From Methylomonas sp. LL1 (GTDB lineage: Bacteria; Pseudomonadota; Gammaproteobacteria; Methylococcales; Methylomonadaceae): a DNA stretch of 64,000 nucleotides. A program made the translations under genes and the position numbers. Below are positions 54,801-62,440 of this stretch, one piece after another. Positions within the stretch are counted from its first letter, which is position 1; every line of letters starts with the position of its first letter. The DNA lies in contig NZ_CP064653.1 of the NCBI RefSeq assembly GCF_015711015.1, positions 1,488,001 to 1,552,000 on the forward strand, given 5' to 3'. The notes below the pieces were generated by a model that was given only the letters and a program-made list of their open reading frames with translations, did not search any database and was not told the DNA's origin.

Positions 54801-55474
54801 AGTTCGACTGCATGATCCTCGACCTGAGCCTGCCGGGCATCAGCGGCGTGAATTTGCTGGAGGAATGTACCCGCCAGCAACTGGTATTACCGCCGGTCAT
54901 CGTCTATTCCGGCCGCGACCTGTCGGAGGAAGACACCCTGGCGCTACGGGAATATACCGACAGCATCGTGATCAAGGGCGCCCGTTCCCCGGAACGCTTA
55001 CAGGACGAAGTGACCCTGTTCCTGCATAGCGTGCAAGCCAGCCTGCCGCCGGCCCAGCAACAACAGTTGCGCAAGCCGCAACAACTGAAGGAGGAAGGCA
55101 TTGCCGGGCATAGCGTTTTGATTGTCGATGACGACATGCGCAACACCTTTGCCCTATCCAAGGTATTGCGCGGCAAGGGCCTGAACGTATTGATGGCCCA
55201 GGATGGGCAAAAGGCCCTCGCCCAGCTGGCCGAGAAACCCGAGATCGAGCTGGTGTTGATGGACATCATGATGCCCGGCATGGACGGCTATACGGCGATC
55301 CGCGAAATCCGCCGGCAAGCTTGTTTTCAATCGCTGCCGATTATCGCGCTGACGGCCAAGGCCATGATAGGCGACCGGGAAAACTGCCTGGAAGCCGGCG
55401 CCAACGACTATTTGTCGAAACCGGTCGACATCGACGACCTGATGGCGATGATGCGCCGCTACCTGCTGAGTTAA
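51833..55474 (+). CDS. Hybrid histidine kinase with HAMP, GAF and three receiver domains
   Basis: 1213 residues from MNRYVINELKISSRLAFGFG. Membrane helices at about 16-38 and 185-205 bracket a four-helix periplasmic sensor (methyl-accepting-type, IQRDIRDLIRGD). Then come HAMP (about 206-260), GAF (286-419), a duplicated coiled coil (QQQAEELRASEEELRAQ twice), HisKA with H in NMSHELRTPLNS (about 538), HATPase (to 769) and receivers REC1 (about 824-936), REC2 (945-1065) and REC3 (1094-1213), each with its Asp (VLDIGLP, ILDLSLP, LMDIMMP). A cheR-cheB-GGDEF/EAL series follows, so it probably works with them. Confidence 0.9.
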   Translation: MNRYVINELKISSRLAFGFGILLLLVAILGGLSLQHIFTLSSLMNRISDHPLRVIDETQQAITNIISIQRDIRDLIRGDRLINPEELSNNIRKMDQELDQHLQVIRERYLGAPEDIAEAENALSNWRKLRDQTLVFEKNGQLDALDKLLPERRRYAIETVNEFQNILSFARIKARALRADADAETQRAVIRMGLIIAALMLLGGLIAWLITRSVSKPLEILRLRMMALAAGDLSVEIPYREGNSELTAMAQAVQVFKEASAKLESQRWVKSTLSRLSTTLQSATTPLELAQQAIISLVPELGGGAGVFYCWDEAGQSLELLGSYGLKKRRHLLTQFKMGEGLVGQAALERSTIILTEVPDDYARIVSGIGEAPPRTILVAPVLSKDKVLAVVEIGSFASFSPEQQTLIDEVLPILALNLEILERNARTLTLLEQTQQQAEELRASEEELRAQSDQLHAVNEQLRLKSDTLQQQAEELRASEEELRAQREELQATNEELEEKSHGLEQQARLLEQARGEAEKRALERDTASRYKSEFLANMSHELRTPLNSLLILARSLRDNEEGNLTQDQVESAGIIHESGASLLRLINDILDLSKVEAGKMEIAASEIKLEHFTNSLLQRFRLLAESKGLKLTVTTDTELPKSLHCDSGKLEQIINNLLGNAIKFTEQGGVAVHIKRPRASAALINAGLSPETAIEIEITDTGIGIPAHKIESIFQAFEQVDGSASRRYGGTGLGLTISRRLAQFLGGDISVTSIEGKGSTFSLVLPQAVDIQSPSAPAAASAPAPSSPAATPADNQPAPILPALSAESKVTDDRNNISPKDESILVIEDDEAFAKIVRDLSRKRGFKCLVAGDGVVGLELAKRYRPTGIVLDIGLPRMDGWTVMEKLKQQPETRHIPVHFMSATDSGQRGLEMGAVGYFTKPVSKEQIESAFERIRHFSSSSNRRILLVDDDPGTRKAVNTLLANQDVEIVEENNGESALARLQSGEQFDCMILDLSLPGISGVNLLEECTRQQLVLPPVIVYSGRDLSEEDTLALREYTDSIVIKGARSPERLQDEVTLFLHSVQASLPPAQQQQLRKPQQLKEEGIAGHSVLIVDDDMRNTFALSKVLRGKGLNVLMAQDGQKALAQLAEKPEIELVLMDIMMPGMDGYTAIREIRRQACFQSLPIIALTAKAMIGDRENCLEAGANDYLSKPVDIDDLMAMMRRYLLS

Positions 55475-55482
55475 GGCGATTT

Positions 55483-55674
55483 ATGCCAATAAATTTATCC
55501 ACGCCGAGAAATTTGCCGTTGACTGTGCGAATCAGAAATTTGTCATTGACTGAACCAATGACAAATTTACCGTTGACTGAGCGGAGTCGAAGTCACCCAT
55601 TCGCTTCGGCTTCGCTCAGCGAACAAATTATTCGGCATTGGCGACAACTACAATCGTTCCGATACCTCTCATAG
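55483..55674 (+). CDS. Candidate 63-residue peptide with 9-residue repeats
   Basis: An ATG at 55483 preceded by AAGG (six bases) opens a frame to the TAA at 55672-55674, between the kinase and cheR. It reads MPINLSTPR, then NLPLTVRIR, NLSLTEPMT, NLPLTERSR, then a basic tail. The ribosome site and operon position support translation, but the repeat unit is also a 27-bp DNA repeat and the tail lies over a TCGAAGTC-GCTTCGCTCAGC type inverted sequence common between genes. Likely chance, but a regulatory small protein cannot be excluded. Confidence 0.3.
   Translation: MPINLSTPRNLPLTVRIRNLSLTEPMTNLPLTERSRSHPFASASLSEQIIRHWRQLQSFRYLS
55509..55589 (+). repeat. Three tandem 27-bp repeats
   Basis: Units begin AAATTT at 55509, 55536 and 55563, each followed by a diverged (G/A/T)C(C/A)(G/T)TTGACTG core. 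The period is exactly 27 bases, so it keeps a reading frame. It lies between the triple-receiver kinase and cheR. Confidence 0.7.
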
Positions 55675-55683
55675 TCCAAAACC

Positions 55684-56520
55684 ATGATGGATCACGCCAA
55701 AATTCAGGAGATCGAAATCAGTCTGTTTCTGCAGGCGCTGTTTTTACGCCACGGTTACGACTTTCGTGATTACGCCAAGGCTTCCTTGAAACGGCGGGTG
55801 CTGAATATAGCCTCCGCCGCCAAGGTCGATAGCGTTGCCGAATTGATACCGCGTCTGCTGCACGACAGGGATTACCTGGCCGAGGTACTGGCCGAACTAT
55901 CGGTGCCGGTCACCGAGATGTTCCGCGACCCGACCGTGTTCAAGGCCCTGCGCCACACCGTGCTGCCCAGGCTTGCCACCTACCCGCGCTTCAATATTTG
56001 GCAAGCCGGTTGCGCCACCGGCGAGGAAGTTTATTCGCTGGCGATTATGCTGGAGGAAGAAGGCTTGCTGGATCGGGCGCAAATTTATGCCACCGATATT
56101 AACGACAATGCCTTGCAAAGCGCCGAGGACGGTATCTTCCCGCTACGCTGTCTGGAAGAGTACCAGCGCAACTACCAGGCCGCCGGCGGCAAGGCCAAAT
56201 TTTCGGATTATTACCTGGCCAATGCCGGCTTTTTTCGAATTCACGAACGCTTTCGGAAAAAGATCGTGTTTGCCCACCATAACCTGGTGTCCGACGGCGT
56301 GTTCTGCGAAGTGCAATTGATTTTATGCCGCAACGTGCTGATCTATTTCAACAATGATCTACAACGGCACGTATTGAAGCTGTTTCACGATAGCCTGGTA
56401 CGGGGCGGCTTTTTGTGTTTGGGCACCCGCGAAAGCCTGCGCGCGGTGGAAGCCGAAAAGCTGTTCATTCCGGTCAATCGCGACATGATGATTTTTCACA
56501 AGAATGGCGAGGCACCGTAA
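55684..56520 (+). CDS. cheR: Chemotaxis-type methyltransferase CheR
   Basis: 278 residues. The CheR N-domain (FLQALFLRHGYDFRDYAKASLKRRV) is followed by the SAM-binding domain: TEMFRDPTVFKALRHTVLP, WQAGCATGEEVYSLAIMLEE, IYATDINDNALQSA and LILCRNVLIYFNNDLQRHVL. It methylates glutamates on receptors. No methyl-accepting receptor gene is nearby, but the kinase upstream has a receptor-like four-helix sensor and coiled coil, so the target may be that kinase (inference). The cheB start follows its stop with no gap. Confidence 0.92.
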   Translation: MMDHAKIQEIEISLFLQALFLRHGYDFRDYAKASLKRRVLNIASAAKVDSVAELIPRLLHDRDYLAEVLAELSVPVTEMFRDPTVFKALRHTVLPRLATYPRFNIWQAGCATGEEVYSLAIMLEEEGLLDRAQIYATDINDNALQSAEDGIFPLRCLEEYQRNYQAAGGKAKFSDYYLANAGFFRIHERFRKKIVFAHHNLVSDGVFCEVQLILCRNVLIYFNNDLQRHVLKLFHDSLVRGGFLCLGTRESLRAVEAEKLFIPVNRDMMIFHKNGEAP

Positions 56521-57153
56521 ATGCCGTCGCCCGCCGCTTCCCATCACTCATCCGTCAATCGCCAGGCCGGCCAGCCACGTTTCCAGGCGGCGGTCATCGG
56601 CTGTTCGGCCGGAGGGCTAGAGGCCTTGAAAATAGTGCTTGGCGCATTGCCGCCCAATCTCGATATCGCCGTGATCGTCGTCGCTCATACCGCGCATGAT
56701 GGCGACCATTTGTTACCCTCCCTGCTCGGCAATATCTGCAAACTGCCGGTCAGCGAAGCGCGGGAGCGGGATCCGGTAGAGCCAGGACGGATTTATGTGG
56801 CACCGCCCAACTACCACCTACTGATCGAACCTAACCGGGGTTTTGCCTTGTCGGTGGATGAACGTGTTTGCTTCGTCAGACCCTCCATCGACGTGTTGTT
56901 TTGCTCCGCCGCCGACGCCTACCGCGAGCAGTTGATCGGCCTGATTCTGACCGGCGCCAACCAAGACGGCGCCCTGGGACTGAAAGCCGTCAAGGACGCG
57001 GGCGGCTACACACTGGCCCAAGATCCAAGCACGGCTTATGCCGACACCATGCCCAAGGCGGCGATTGAGACCGGAGCCGTCGACCGGGTCTTGCCGCTGG
57101 ATGCGCTGGCGGCCGACATACTGCGCGCCTGCACCCTATCGGTTGAATCATGA
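56521..57153 (+). CDS. cheB: CheB-type methylesterase domain protein
   Basis: 210 residues; it is the catalytic CheB domain only, with no receiver domain. Catalytic residues visible are Ser in IGCSAGGLEAL, His in VAHTAHDGDHLLPSLL and Asp in LTGANQDGALGLKAVKDAGG. It removes methyl groups or deamidates receptor glutamines. Without a receiver it cannot be switched by direct phosphorylation, so control must be by partner proteins. It is translationally coupled to the downstream GGDEF/EAL gene (ATGA overlap). Confidence 0.88.
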   Translation: MPSPAASHHSSVNRQAGQPRFQAAVIGCSAGGLEALKIVLGALPPNLDIAVIVVAHTAHDGDHLLPSLLGNICKLPVSEARERDPVEPGRIYVAPPNYHLLIEPNRGFALSVDERVCFVRPSIDVLFCSAADAYREQLIGLILTGANQDGALGLKAVKDAGGYTLAQDPSTAYADTMPKAAIETGAVDRVLPLDALAADILRACTLSVES

Positions 57154-59636
57154 TGATTGAAAAACCCAAAATCCTGGTGGTGGACGATATTCCAGCCAAT
57201 CTGGTCGCAATGCGAAGCCTGCTCAAACGCCTGCCTTGCGACTTAGTGGAAGCCAGCTCGGGCAACCAAGCGCTGGGATTTAGCATAGAACACGATTTCG
57301 CCTTGATCCTGCTGGATGTCGACATGCCGGGCATGGATGGCTACGAGGTGGCGCGCTGGTTGAAGGAAGAACCCTCTACCCAGCACATCCCAATTATTTT
57401 CGTCACTGCCAGCTATGAAGACCAGCAACACCGATTGCGCGGCTACCAGGCCGGCGCGGTGGACTACATTCAAAAGCCGGTCGACGACGTGATTTTGCTA
57501 TCCAAGGCCGGCATCTTTCTGGATCTTTACAATAATCGCCAACTCGCCAAGCGCGAATTGGCGCGCAGTGAAGCGATGCGCATCGCCTCGACCGAAAACG
57601 AGGCCCGCTTTCGCCAAGCCCTGATCGATGCGCCTATCCCCATCATGCTGCATGCCGAGGATGGCGAGGTTATTCTACTGAGCCGGGTCTGGACCGAACT
57701 GACCGGTTACCGGCAAAGCGACATACCGCGTGTCCAGGACTGGTTGCGGAAGGGTTATTGCGAGAGTAATGCCGATAACATTCCATGCGGAATCGATCGG
57801 CGGTTCGCCAAGGACGCTTGGGCCGCTTTCGGCGAATATAAGGTGCGCGCCGCCGACGGCAATTGCCTGACCTGGATATTCAGAAGCGGCACATTGGCAC
57901 CGCTGCCGGATGGCCGCAGTTTGGTGGTTACCATGGCCGCCGACCTAACCGAACGCAAGCGCGCGGAGGACCAATTACGCCTAGCGTCGCTGGTCTTTCA
58001 GAACAGCAGCGAAGGCATGACTGTCACCGATGCCGACGGCACTATCGTCAGCGTCAACCCCGCCTTTACCGAATTGACCGGCTATACGGCGGCGGAAGTG
58101 ATGGGCAAGAATCCGAGGATACTCAAATCCGGCCGCCACGATGCCGATTTTTACCGAGCAATGTGGGATGACTTGAACCATAAAGGCAGCTGGCAAGGCG
58201 AAATCTGGAACCGGCGCAAGGACGGCACGATTTATGCTGAATGGCTCAGTATCAACAGCATTTTTAACGACGACGGTTCCGTACAACGGCGAGTGGCGTT
58301 GTTTTCCGACATTACCAAACGCAAACTGGACGAAGAACTGATCTGGCAACAAGCCAATTTCGATCCGCTGACCGGCTTATCCAATCGGCGCATGTTTCAT
58401 GACCGCCTGGCCCAGCAAATCAAGGAAAGCCACCGTAACGACTCCTGCATGGCCTTGATCTACCTCGATCTGGACGAATTCAAGAATGTTAACGACTCGC
58501 TGGGCCATGATATGGGTGACATCCTACTCAAGGAAGCGGCCCAGCGTTTATTGCATTGCGTGCGCGAAACCGACACGGTTTCACGGTTGGGTGGCGACGA
58601 ATTTACCATTATCGTCGGCGACCTGGAAGACTACAGCAAGGTCGAGCGAATTGCGCAGGAAATCATCGAAAAACTCAGCGAGCCCTACGTGTTGGCGGAT
58701 GAAGTCGCCCATGTTTCGGCTAGCGTCGGCATCACCTTGTATCCCGACGATGCACTGGACTTCGACACTCTGTTGAAGAATGCCGACCAGGCCATGTACG
58801 CGGCCAAAAACCAAGGACGAAGACGCTATTGTTATTTCACGCCGGCCATGCAGGAAGCCACTCTGCAGCGGATGCGGATAGTCAACGATTTACGCGAAGC
58901 GCTAGCCAACCGGCAATTTTATTTGCATTACCAGCCCATCGTTGAGCTGGCCAGCGGCAAGACCTACAAGGCGGAGGCCTTGGTGCGCTGGCAACACCCG
59001 GTTCGCGGCGCCATTGGCCCCGACGAATTTATCCCGATTGCGGAGGAAACCGGCACCATTGTCGAAATCGGCGACTGGGTATTTCGCGAAGCCGCCAGTC
59101 AGGTGGTGCGCTGGCGGGCAATGTTCGATCCGGCCTTTCAGGTCAGCGTCAACAAATCTCCGGTTCAATTCCGCAGCAACTCGGCCAATCATATCGCCTG
59201 GCTGGAATTACTCCGAAATCTGGGTTTACCCGGCGACAGCATCGCGGTGGAAATTACCGAGGGTTTATTGCTGGATGTGAATATCAAAATCAACAACAAG
59301 CTGCTGGCGTTCCGCAATGCCAACATTCAGATGTCGATCGACGATTTCGGTACCGGCTACTCGGCGCTGTCCTATTTGCAAAAGTTTGACATCGACTTCC
59401 TGAAAATCGACCGGGCCTTTGTCTGTAATCTGGAGTCCGATCCGAAAAACAAATCGCTCTGCACCGCGATTATCGTGATGGCTCATGAGTTAGGCCTGAA
59501 AGTAGTCGCGGAAGGGGTGGAAACGGAAGCGCAGCGCGAATTTCTGCTGGCGGCAAAATGCGATTTTGGACAGGGCTATTTATTTTCCCGACCGCTAGCG
59601 GCCGATGAATTTGAAAACTGGATCAACAGTCAATAA
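57150..59636 (+). CDS. REC-PAS-PAS-GGDEF-EAL response regulator (c-di-GMP turnover)
   Basis: 828 residues. REC (about 6-125; ILVVDDIPANL, ILLDVDMPGMDG, QKPV), two PAS domains (about 145-265 and 275-395), GGDEF (RLGGDEF at about 478, intact) and EAL (AEALVRW at about 608; DDFGTGYSALSYLQKFDIDFLKIDRAF intact). Both c-di-GMP synthase and phosphodiesterase motifs are preserved, so the direction of activity depends on regulation. It ends the kinase-cheR-cheB set; the receiver is a natural target for the triple-receiver kinase (inference). Confidence 0.93.
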   Translation: MMIEKPKILVVDDIPANLVAMRSLLKRLPCDLVEASSGNQALGFSIEHDFALILLDVDMPGMDGYEVARWLKEEPSTQHIPIIFVTASYEDQQHRLRGYQAGAVDYIQKPVDDVILLSKAGIFLDLYNNRQLAKRELARSEAMRIASTENEARFRQALIDAPIPIMLHAEDGEVILLSRVWTELTGYRQSDIPRVQDWLRKGYCESNADNIPCGIDRRFAKDAWAAFGEYKVRAADGNCLTWIFRSGTLAPLPDGRSLVVTMAADLTERKRAEDQLRLASLVFQNSSEGMTVTDADGTIVSVNPAFTELTGYTAAEVMGKNPRILKSGRHDADFYRAMWDDLNHKGSWQGEIWNRRKDGTIYAEWLSINSIFNDDGSVQRRVALFSDITKRKLDEELIWQQANFDPLTGLSNRRMFHDRLAQQIKESHRNDSCMALIYLDLDEFKNVNDSLGHDMGDILLKEAAQRLLHCVRETDTVSRLGGDEFTIIVGDLEDYSKVERIAQEIIEKLSEPYVLADEVAHVSASVGITLYPDDALDFDTLLKNADQAMYAAKNQGRRRYCYFTPAMQEATLQRMRIVNDLREALANRQFYLHYQPIVELASGKTYKAEALVRWQHPVRGAIGPDEFIPIAEETGTIVEIGDWVFREAASQVVRWRAMFDPAFQVSVNKSPVQFRSNSANHIAWLELLRNLGLPGDSIAVEITEGLLLDVNIKINNKLLAFRNANIQMSIDDFGTGYSALSYLQKFDIDFLKIDRAFVCNLESDPKNKSLCTAIIVMAHELGLKVVAEGVETEAQREFLLAAKCDFGQGYLFSRPLAADEFENWINSQ

Positions 59637-59657
59637 TCCTGATGGCCAGAAAAGATT

Positions 59658-59685
59658 CGGTTTGCGGCCAATACACCGCAAACCG
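59658..59685. terminator. Hairpin between convergent genes
   Basis: CGGTTTGCGG (59658-59667) and CCGCAAACCG (59676-59685) form a perfect 10-bp stem with an eight-base loop, followed on the plus strand by TTGATTT. It sits between the EAL gene and a minus-strand small gene, so it may serve both. Confidence 0.6.
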
Positions 59686-59696
59686 TTGATTTAGAC

Positions 59697-59999
59697 TTAC
59701 TCGGCCATCAATGCCAGGCGATTTTCCAGTTCCACGGCGACCAAGGCATCATAATGCCGACGCAATACCGAGTCGGTTGGGCGTGGGAATAAATCGGCTT
59801 CGATCTCGCTTTTTAGATGGGTCAGAAAATTAAAGGCTTCCGATGAGGATTGCTGCTTAGCCTTGACTGGCGCCGCTGGCTGGCCTCCTCCCGCCGGTTG
59901 CTGTAATTTGGAGAAAAACAGCATGCTACCGCCCACTGGGAAAAAAGCACATGCCGCAACTAAAAACATGATCACAAATAGTATGATGACTTCAAACAT
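59697..59999 (-). CDS. Small membrane-anchored protein of unknown function
   Basis: 100 residues. An N-terminal membrane helix (EVIILFVIMFLVAACAFFPVGGSMLFF) is followed by a Pro/Ala/Gln linker and a soluble helical tail (FNFLTHLKSEIEADLF...HYDALVAVELENRLALMAE). AGGTG lies five bases before the ATG. No known domain is recognised. It is isolated, 221 bases from rseC. Confidence 0.65.
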   Translation of the reverse strand: MFEVIILFVIMFLVAACAFFPVGGSMLFFSKLQQPAGGGQPAAPVKAKQQSSSEAFNFLTHLKSEIEADLFPRPTDSVLRRHYDALVAVELENRLALMAE

Positions 60000-60187
60000 A
60001 ACAACACCTCTCGACGATTAAAAAAGCCGGTTTGCAATAAGCAATTGACTAGATAAGCCGCAGCCCGGCGCCTCATTACTTGCAAATAGGATGCCACGCC
60101 ACTTAATGCCATAAGACATTATTTTTTAAGAGGTTTTTACAGGGTGTTTAAATTAGGAATGGCGGTTTTTGTACAATTTGTAAACAA

Positions 60188-60205
60188 TGTAGCAAAAATG
60201 CTACA
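60188..60205. other. Short perfect hairpin downstream of rseC
   Basis: TGTAGCA (60188-60194) and TGCTACA (60199-60205) form a 7-bp perfect stem around AAAA. It is 16 bases past the rseC stop. It could be a weak terminator for the minus-strand series; the downstream bases are AT-rich but not a T-run. Confidence 0.35.
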
Positions 60206-60220
60206 CAACCGGCCTTGCCG

Positions 60221-60652
60221 CTACAATTTGCCGATTATCTGGGGCCTAAAGCAAAAGACCAGCAACAGTAGGTTTTGAAATCGATGTATTAGCCAAAAAG
60301 TCAGCAACAGAACCGACAAGGCGATTTCAGGCAGCCAGTTGTCGCTGACCGCCGCCGATAGCATCGTGTTGGCGACACCGACGCCGATCAACATCGTCAA
60401 TAGCGGCAGCAGATACAACACTAACGAACTCAGCAACACATGCGAATCGTCTATCGCAACCCGCACCTGATCACCGACCCGCAGTTCCAGGTCGCAATCG
60501 ATGGCAAACTCGCGCTTGGGCAGCCATTTGGCCAATGTCGCCGTAGCGCAACTGGCTTGCTGCATGCAACCGCCGCAGGCACCGCTTTGCAGACTCTTGA
60601 TCCAGACTTGGCCGTCCGCTATCCGAGTAACGACGGCGGGTTCTTCGATCAT
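60221..60652 (-). CDS. rseC: RseC/RsxC-associated SoxR-reducing-system family protein
   Basis: 143 residues. The RseC pattern is a short cytoplasmic part with SGACGGCMQQASCATA (cysteine set), a beta segment ELRVGDQVRVAIDDSHVLLSSLVLYLLPLL, then two membrane helices. Family members act with the electron-transfer system that reduces SoxR and, in nitrogen fixers, with Rnf-type electron flow. It overlaps the Rieske gene by four bases (ATGA, GAGGAGG ribosome site). It is last in the nifM-like to rseC series. Confidence 0.85.
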   Translation of the reverse strand: MIEEPAVVTRIADGQVWIKSLQSGACGGCMQQASCATATLAKWLPKREFAIDCDLELRVGDQVRVAIDDSHVLLSSLVLYLLPLLTMLIGVGVANTMLSAAVSDNWLPEIALSVLLLTFWLIHRFQNLLLLVFCFRPQIIGKL

Positions 60653-61050
60653 GCCCCCTCCTCGCCGGCTAGCGGAAGGTGGCGATGAACCGCCAATACT
60701 TGTAGGTGTTTTTCGGTAAACACGACCAGTCCGTCCCGTTCCACGACTTTAATCGCTTTCAAGCTTCGCCCTTGGCAAACCGGGCTAAGGCAGACACCGG
60801 TTTCCGGATCGAAAATAAAGCCGTGCATCGAGCAGCGCAACCAACGGCGCTCGGCATCGAAAATGGCATCTTGTTGGCAATTCAAGGCTTTGTGCATATG
60901 CATGCAATGGTTGACATAGGCATGCACCTGGCCTCGATAACGAAATAGCAGCAGATTGGCGGAAGTCGCCCTGACCGACGTGCTGTTTAACAACACGTCG
61001 ACGCTCAGATAATTCTGTTCGGTTAGCGCATGGCCATCAATACGGGGCAT
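60649..61050 (-). CDS. Rieske-type [2Fe-2S] protein
   Basis: 133 residues. The cluster motif is NHCMHMHKALNC...LRCSMHGFIFDPETGVC, with CxH and CxxH ligand pairs as in Rieske ferredoxins. There is no signal peptide, so it is a soluble cytoplasmic electron carrier. It lies between the flavodoxin gene and rseC, with GGAG four bases before the ATG. An electron-transfer role tied to nitrogen fixation or Fe-S maintenance is suggested by the neighbours only. Confidence 0.85.
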   Translation of the reverse strand: MPRIDGHALTEQNYLSVDVLLNSTSVRATSANLLLFRYRGQVHAYVNHCMHMHKALNCQQDAIFDAERRWLRCSMHGFIFDPETGVCLSPVCQGRSLKAIKVVERDGLVVFTEKHLQVLAVHRHLPLAGEEGA

Positions 61051-61064
61051 GAGGCTCCATTCAA

Positions 61065-61595
61065 TCAGGCCCAGCTGGATTCGATTTGTTTGAGCCAGTC
61101 TTGCAAGCGTTGGTCGGACAGCTCTTTCTGGTTATCTTCGTCCAACACCAAGCCGACGAACTGGTCGTCCATCACCGCTTTGGAACTGGTAAAGTCATAG
61201 CCCTCGGTGCTGGTAAAACCGACGAATGAGGCTCCGCAATCGGCAAAGGCGTCGTACAGCATGCCTAAGGCATCGACGAAATTACCGGGATAACCGGCCT
61301 GATCGCCCAAGCCGTACAAGGCGACGGTTTTACCGGATAAATCGGCGCCGGTCAGGTTGGGCAGAAACTCTTCCCAGCTTTCGGTGGAAGTACCGGCCGT
61401 CAGACCGGGCAATTCGCCTTCGCCATAGGTCGGCGTACCGATGATCAACACATCGTAGGCCAACAAATCATCGATGCTGGCTTTGTTGACGTTGAACGGT
61501 TTATCCGCCAGGTCGCCCAGTTGTTTATGTATGGTTTTGGCGACTTTGCGCGAGTTGCCGGTATCGGTTCCAAAAAAAATGCCTACTTTAGCCAT
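61065..61595 (-). CDS. nifF: Long-chain flavodoxin, probable nitrogenase electron donor NifF
   Basis: 176 residues, the length of long-chain flavodoxins. FMN-binding landmarks are VGIFFGTDTGNSRKVAK (phosphate loop), IIGTPTYGEGELPG and YGLGDQAGYPGNFVDALG, with the long-chain insertion (ALGMLYDAFADCGASFVGFTSTEGYDF). NifF-type flavodoxins pass electrons to the nitrogenase Fe protein. Placement within a nifM-clpX-type block supports the nifF symbol, although a general flavodoxin is possible. CAGGAG precedes the ATG by eight bases. Confidence 0.8.
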   Translation of the reverse strand: MAKVGIFFGTDTGNSRKVAKTIHKQLGDLADKPFNVNKASIDDLLAYDVLIIGTPTYGEGELPGLTAGTSTESWEEFLPNLTGADLSGKTVALYGLGDQAGYPGNFVDALGMLYDAFADCGASFVGFTSTEGYDFTSSKAVMDDQFVGLVLDEDNQKELSDQRLQDWLKQIESSWA

Positions 61596-61618
61596 GGTGG
61601 TTACTCCTGATTAGAAAA

Positions 61619-62236
61619 TTAGAGCTGAATCTGCAGCAAGCCGGGCTTTGCCTCGGTCTGCTGTGCTTGCCATTGATCGGGGGTGAAGGTTTTTAAAGTC
61701 ACCGCATGCAAACGCCCGGTCGCCAGCGGATCGGTCAAGGTTGCCATCACGCCCTGGTGTTGCTTGACCATGGCCAAGCCGGCAAATTGTTCGCTGATCA
61801 CCCGAATGGTCAGATCGCAGCCCTGCCCTTCGATGGCGATTTCAGCATCAGGGTAGGCGCTGATAATCAATGCCTCGACCTCTGAGTGGGTAATCGTGTT
61901 GTTTTCGGCCGCGCCATCGGCCGGTTTAACCGCAGCCTGTAATAGAGGCAGCAGGCTGCCGTCGTTATACATGGATTCGACGATGTCGGCGCCGCCGACC
62001 AATTCGCCCTTGACGAACAATTGCGGGAACGTCGGCCATTTCGATACCGACGGTAATCTATCGCGGATAAACGGCGCTTTCAACACATCGACGTAAGCGT
62101 ACGGTATTTTGGTGGTATTGAGGATTTCGACGGTCTTGCCGGAGAAACCGCATTCGGGCGCGGTCGGAACCCCTTTCATATAGAGGATGACCGGGTTATC
62201 GGCGATTTGTTTCAGAATGATGTCTTTCGTGCTCAT
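61619..62236 (-). CDS. Monothiol glutaredoxin-BolA fusion
   Basis: 205 residues. Residues 1-105 are a monothiol CGFS glutaredoxin (VILYMKGVPTAPECGFSGKTVEIL, WPTFPQLFVKGELVGG), and residues 115-190 are a BolA domain (SEVEALIISAYPDAEIAIEGQG, LTDPLATGRLHAVTLKTFTPDQW). The two proteins normally form a 2Fe-2S-bridged heterodimer; fusing them fixes that partnership. The gene lies between clpX and the flavodoxin, suggesting a role in Fe-S supply for nitrogenase or its maturation (inference). GGA lies seven bases before the ATG. Confidence 0.9.
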   Translation of the reverse strand: MSTKDIILKQIADNPVILYMKGVPTAPECGFSGKTVEILNTTKIPYAYVDVLKAPFIRDRLPSVSKWPTFPQLFVKGELVGGADIVESMYNDGSLLPLLQAAVKPADGAAENNTITHSEVEALIISAYPDAEIAIEGQGCDLTIRVISEQFAGLAMVKQHQGVMATLTDPLATGRLHAVTLKTFTPDQWQAQQTEAKPGLLQIQL

Positions 62237-62302
62237 TTAATTATCCAATTGAAAGTGGCTATTGATTGATCTGGCATGACAAATTATGCTTTCGCCGCCG
62301 GG

Positions 62303-62371
62303 CTTAAGGAATCAGACTCTCGGCCCGCGGCACCGGCCATGCCGATCATGGCCCAGAACCGATTCCTCAAG
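62303..62371. other. Nested hairpin between clpX and the Grx-BolA gene
   Basis: An outer stem (62303-62313 with 62361-62371, one mismatch) encloses a second perfect stem, GGCCAT (62335-62340) and ATGGCC (62348-62353). It sits in the 204-bp gap between two minus-strand genes. It could be an attenuator, mRNA-processing site or terminator without a T-run. Confidence 0.4.
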
Positions 62372-62440
62372 GCGCGGGCGTTACCCATTTTTAGAGAAAT
62401 GTGGCATCGGCGCTATGGACGCGCCTTGCGCAACCTTGAT

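Noticed and set aside
55509..55589. CRISPR array
   Set aside because: Repeats are contiguous with no spacers and are diverged, so the 27-bp tandem repeats are not CRISPR.
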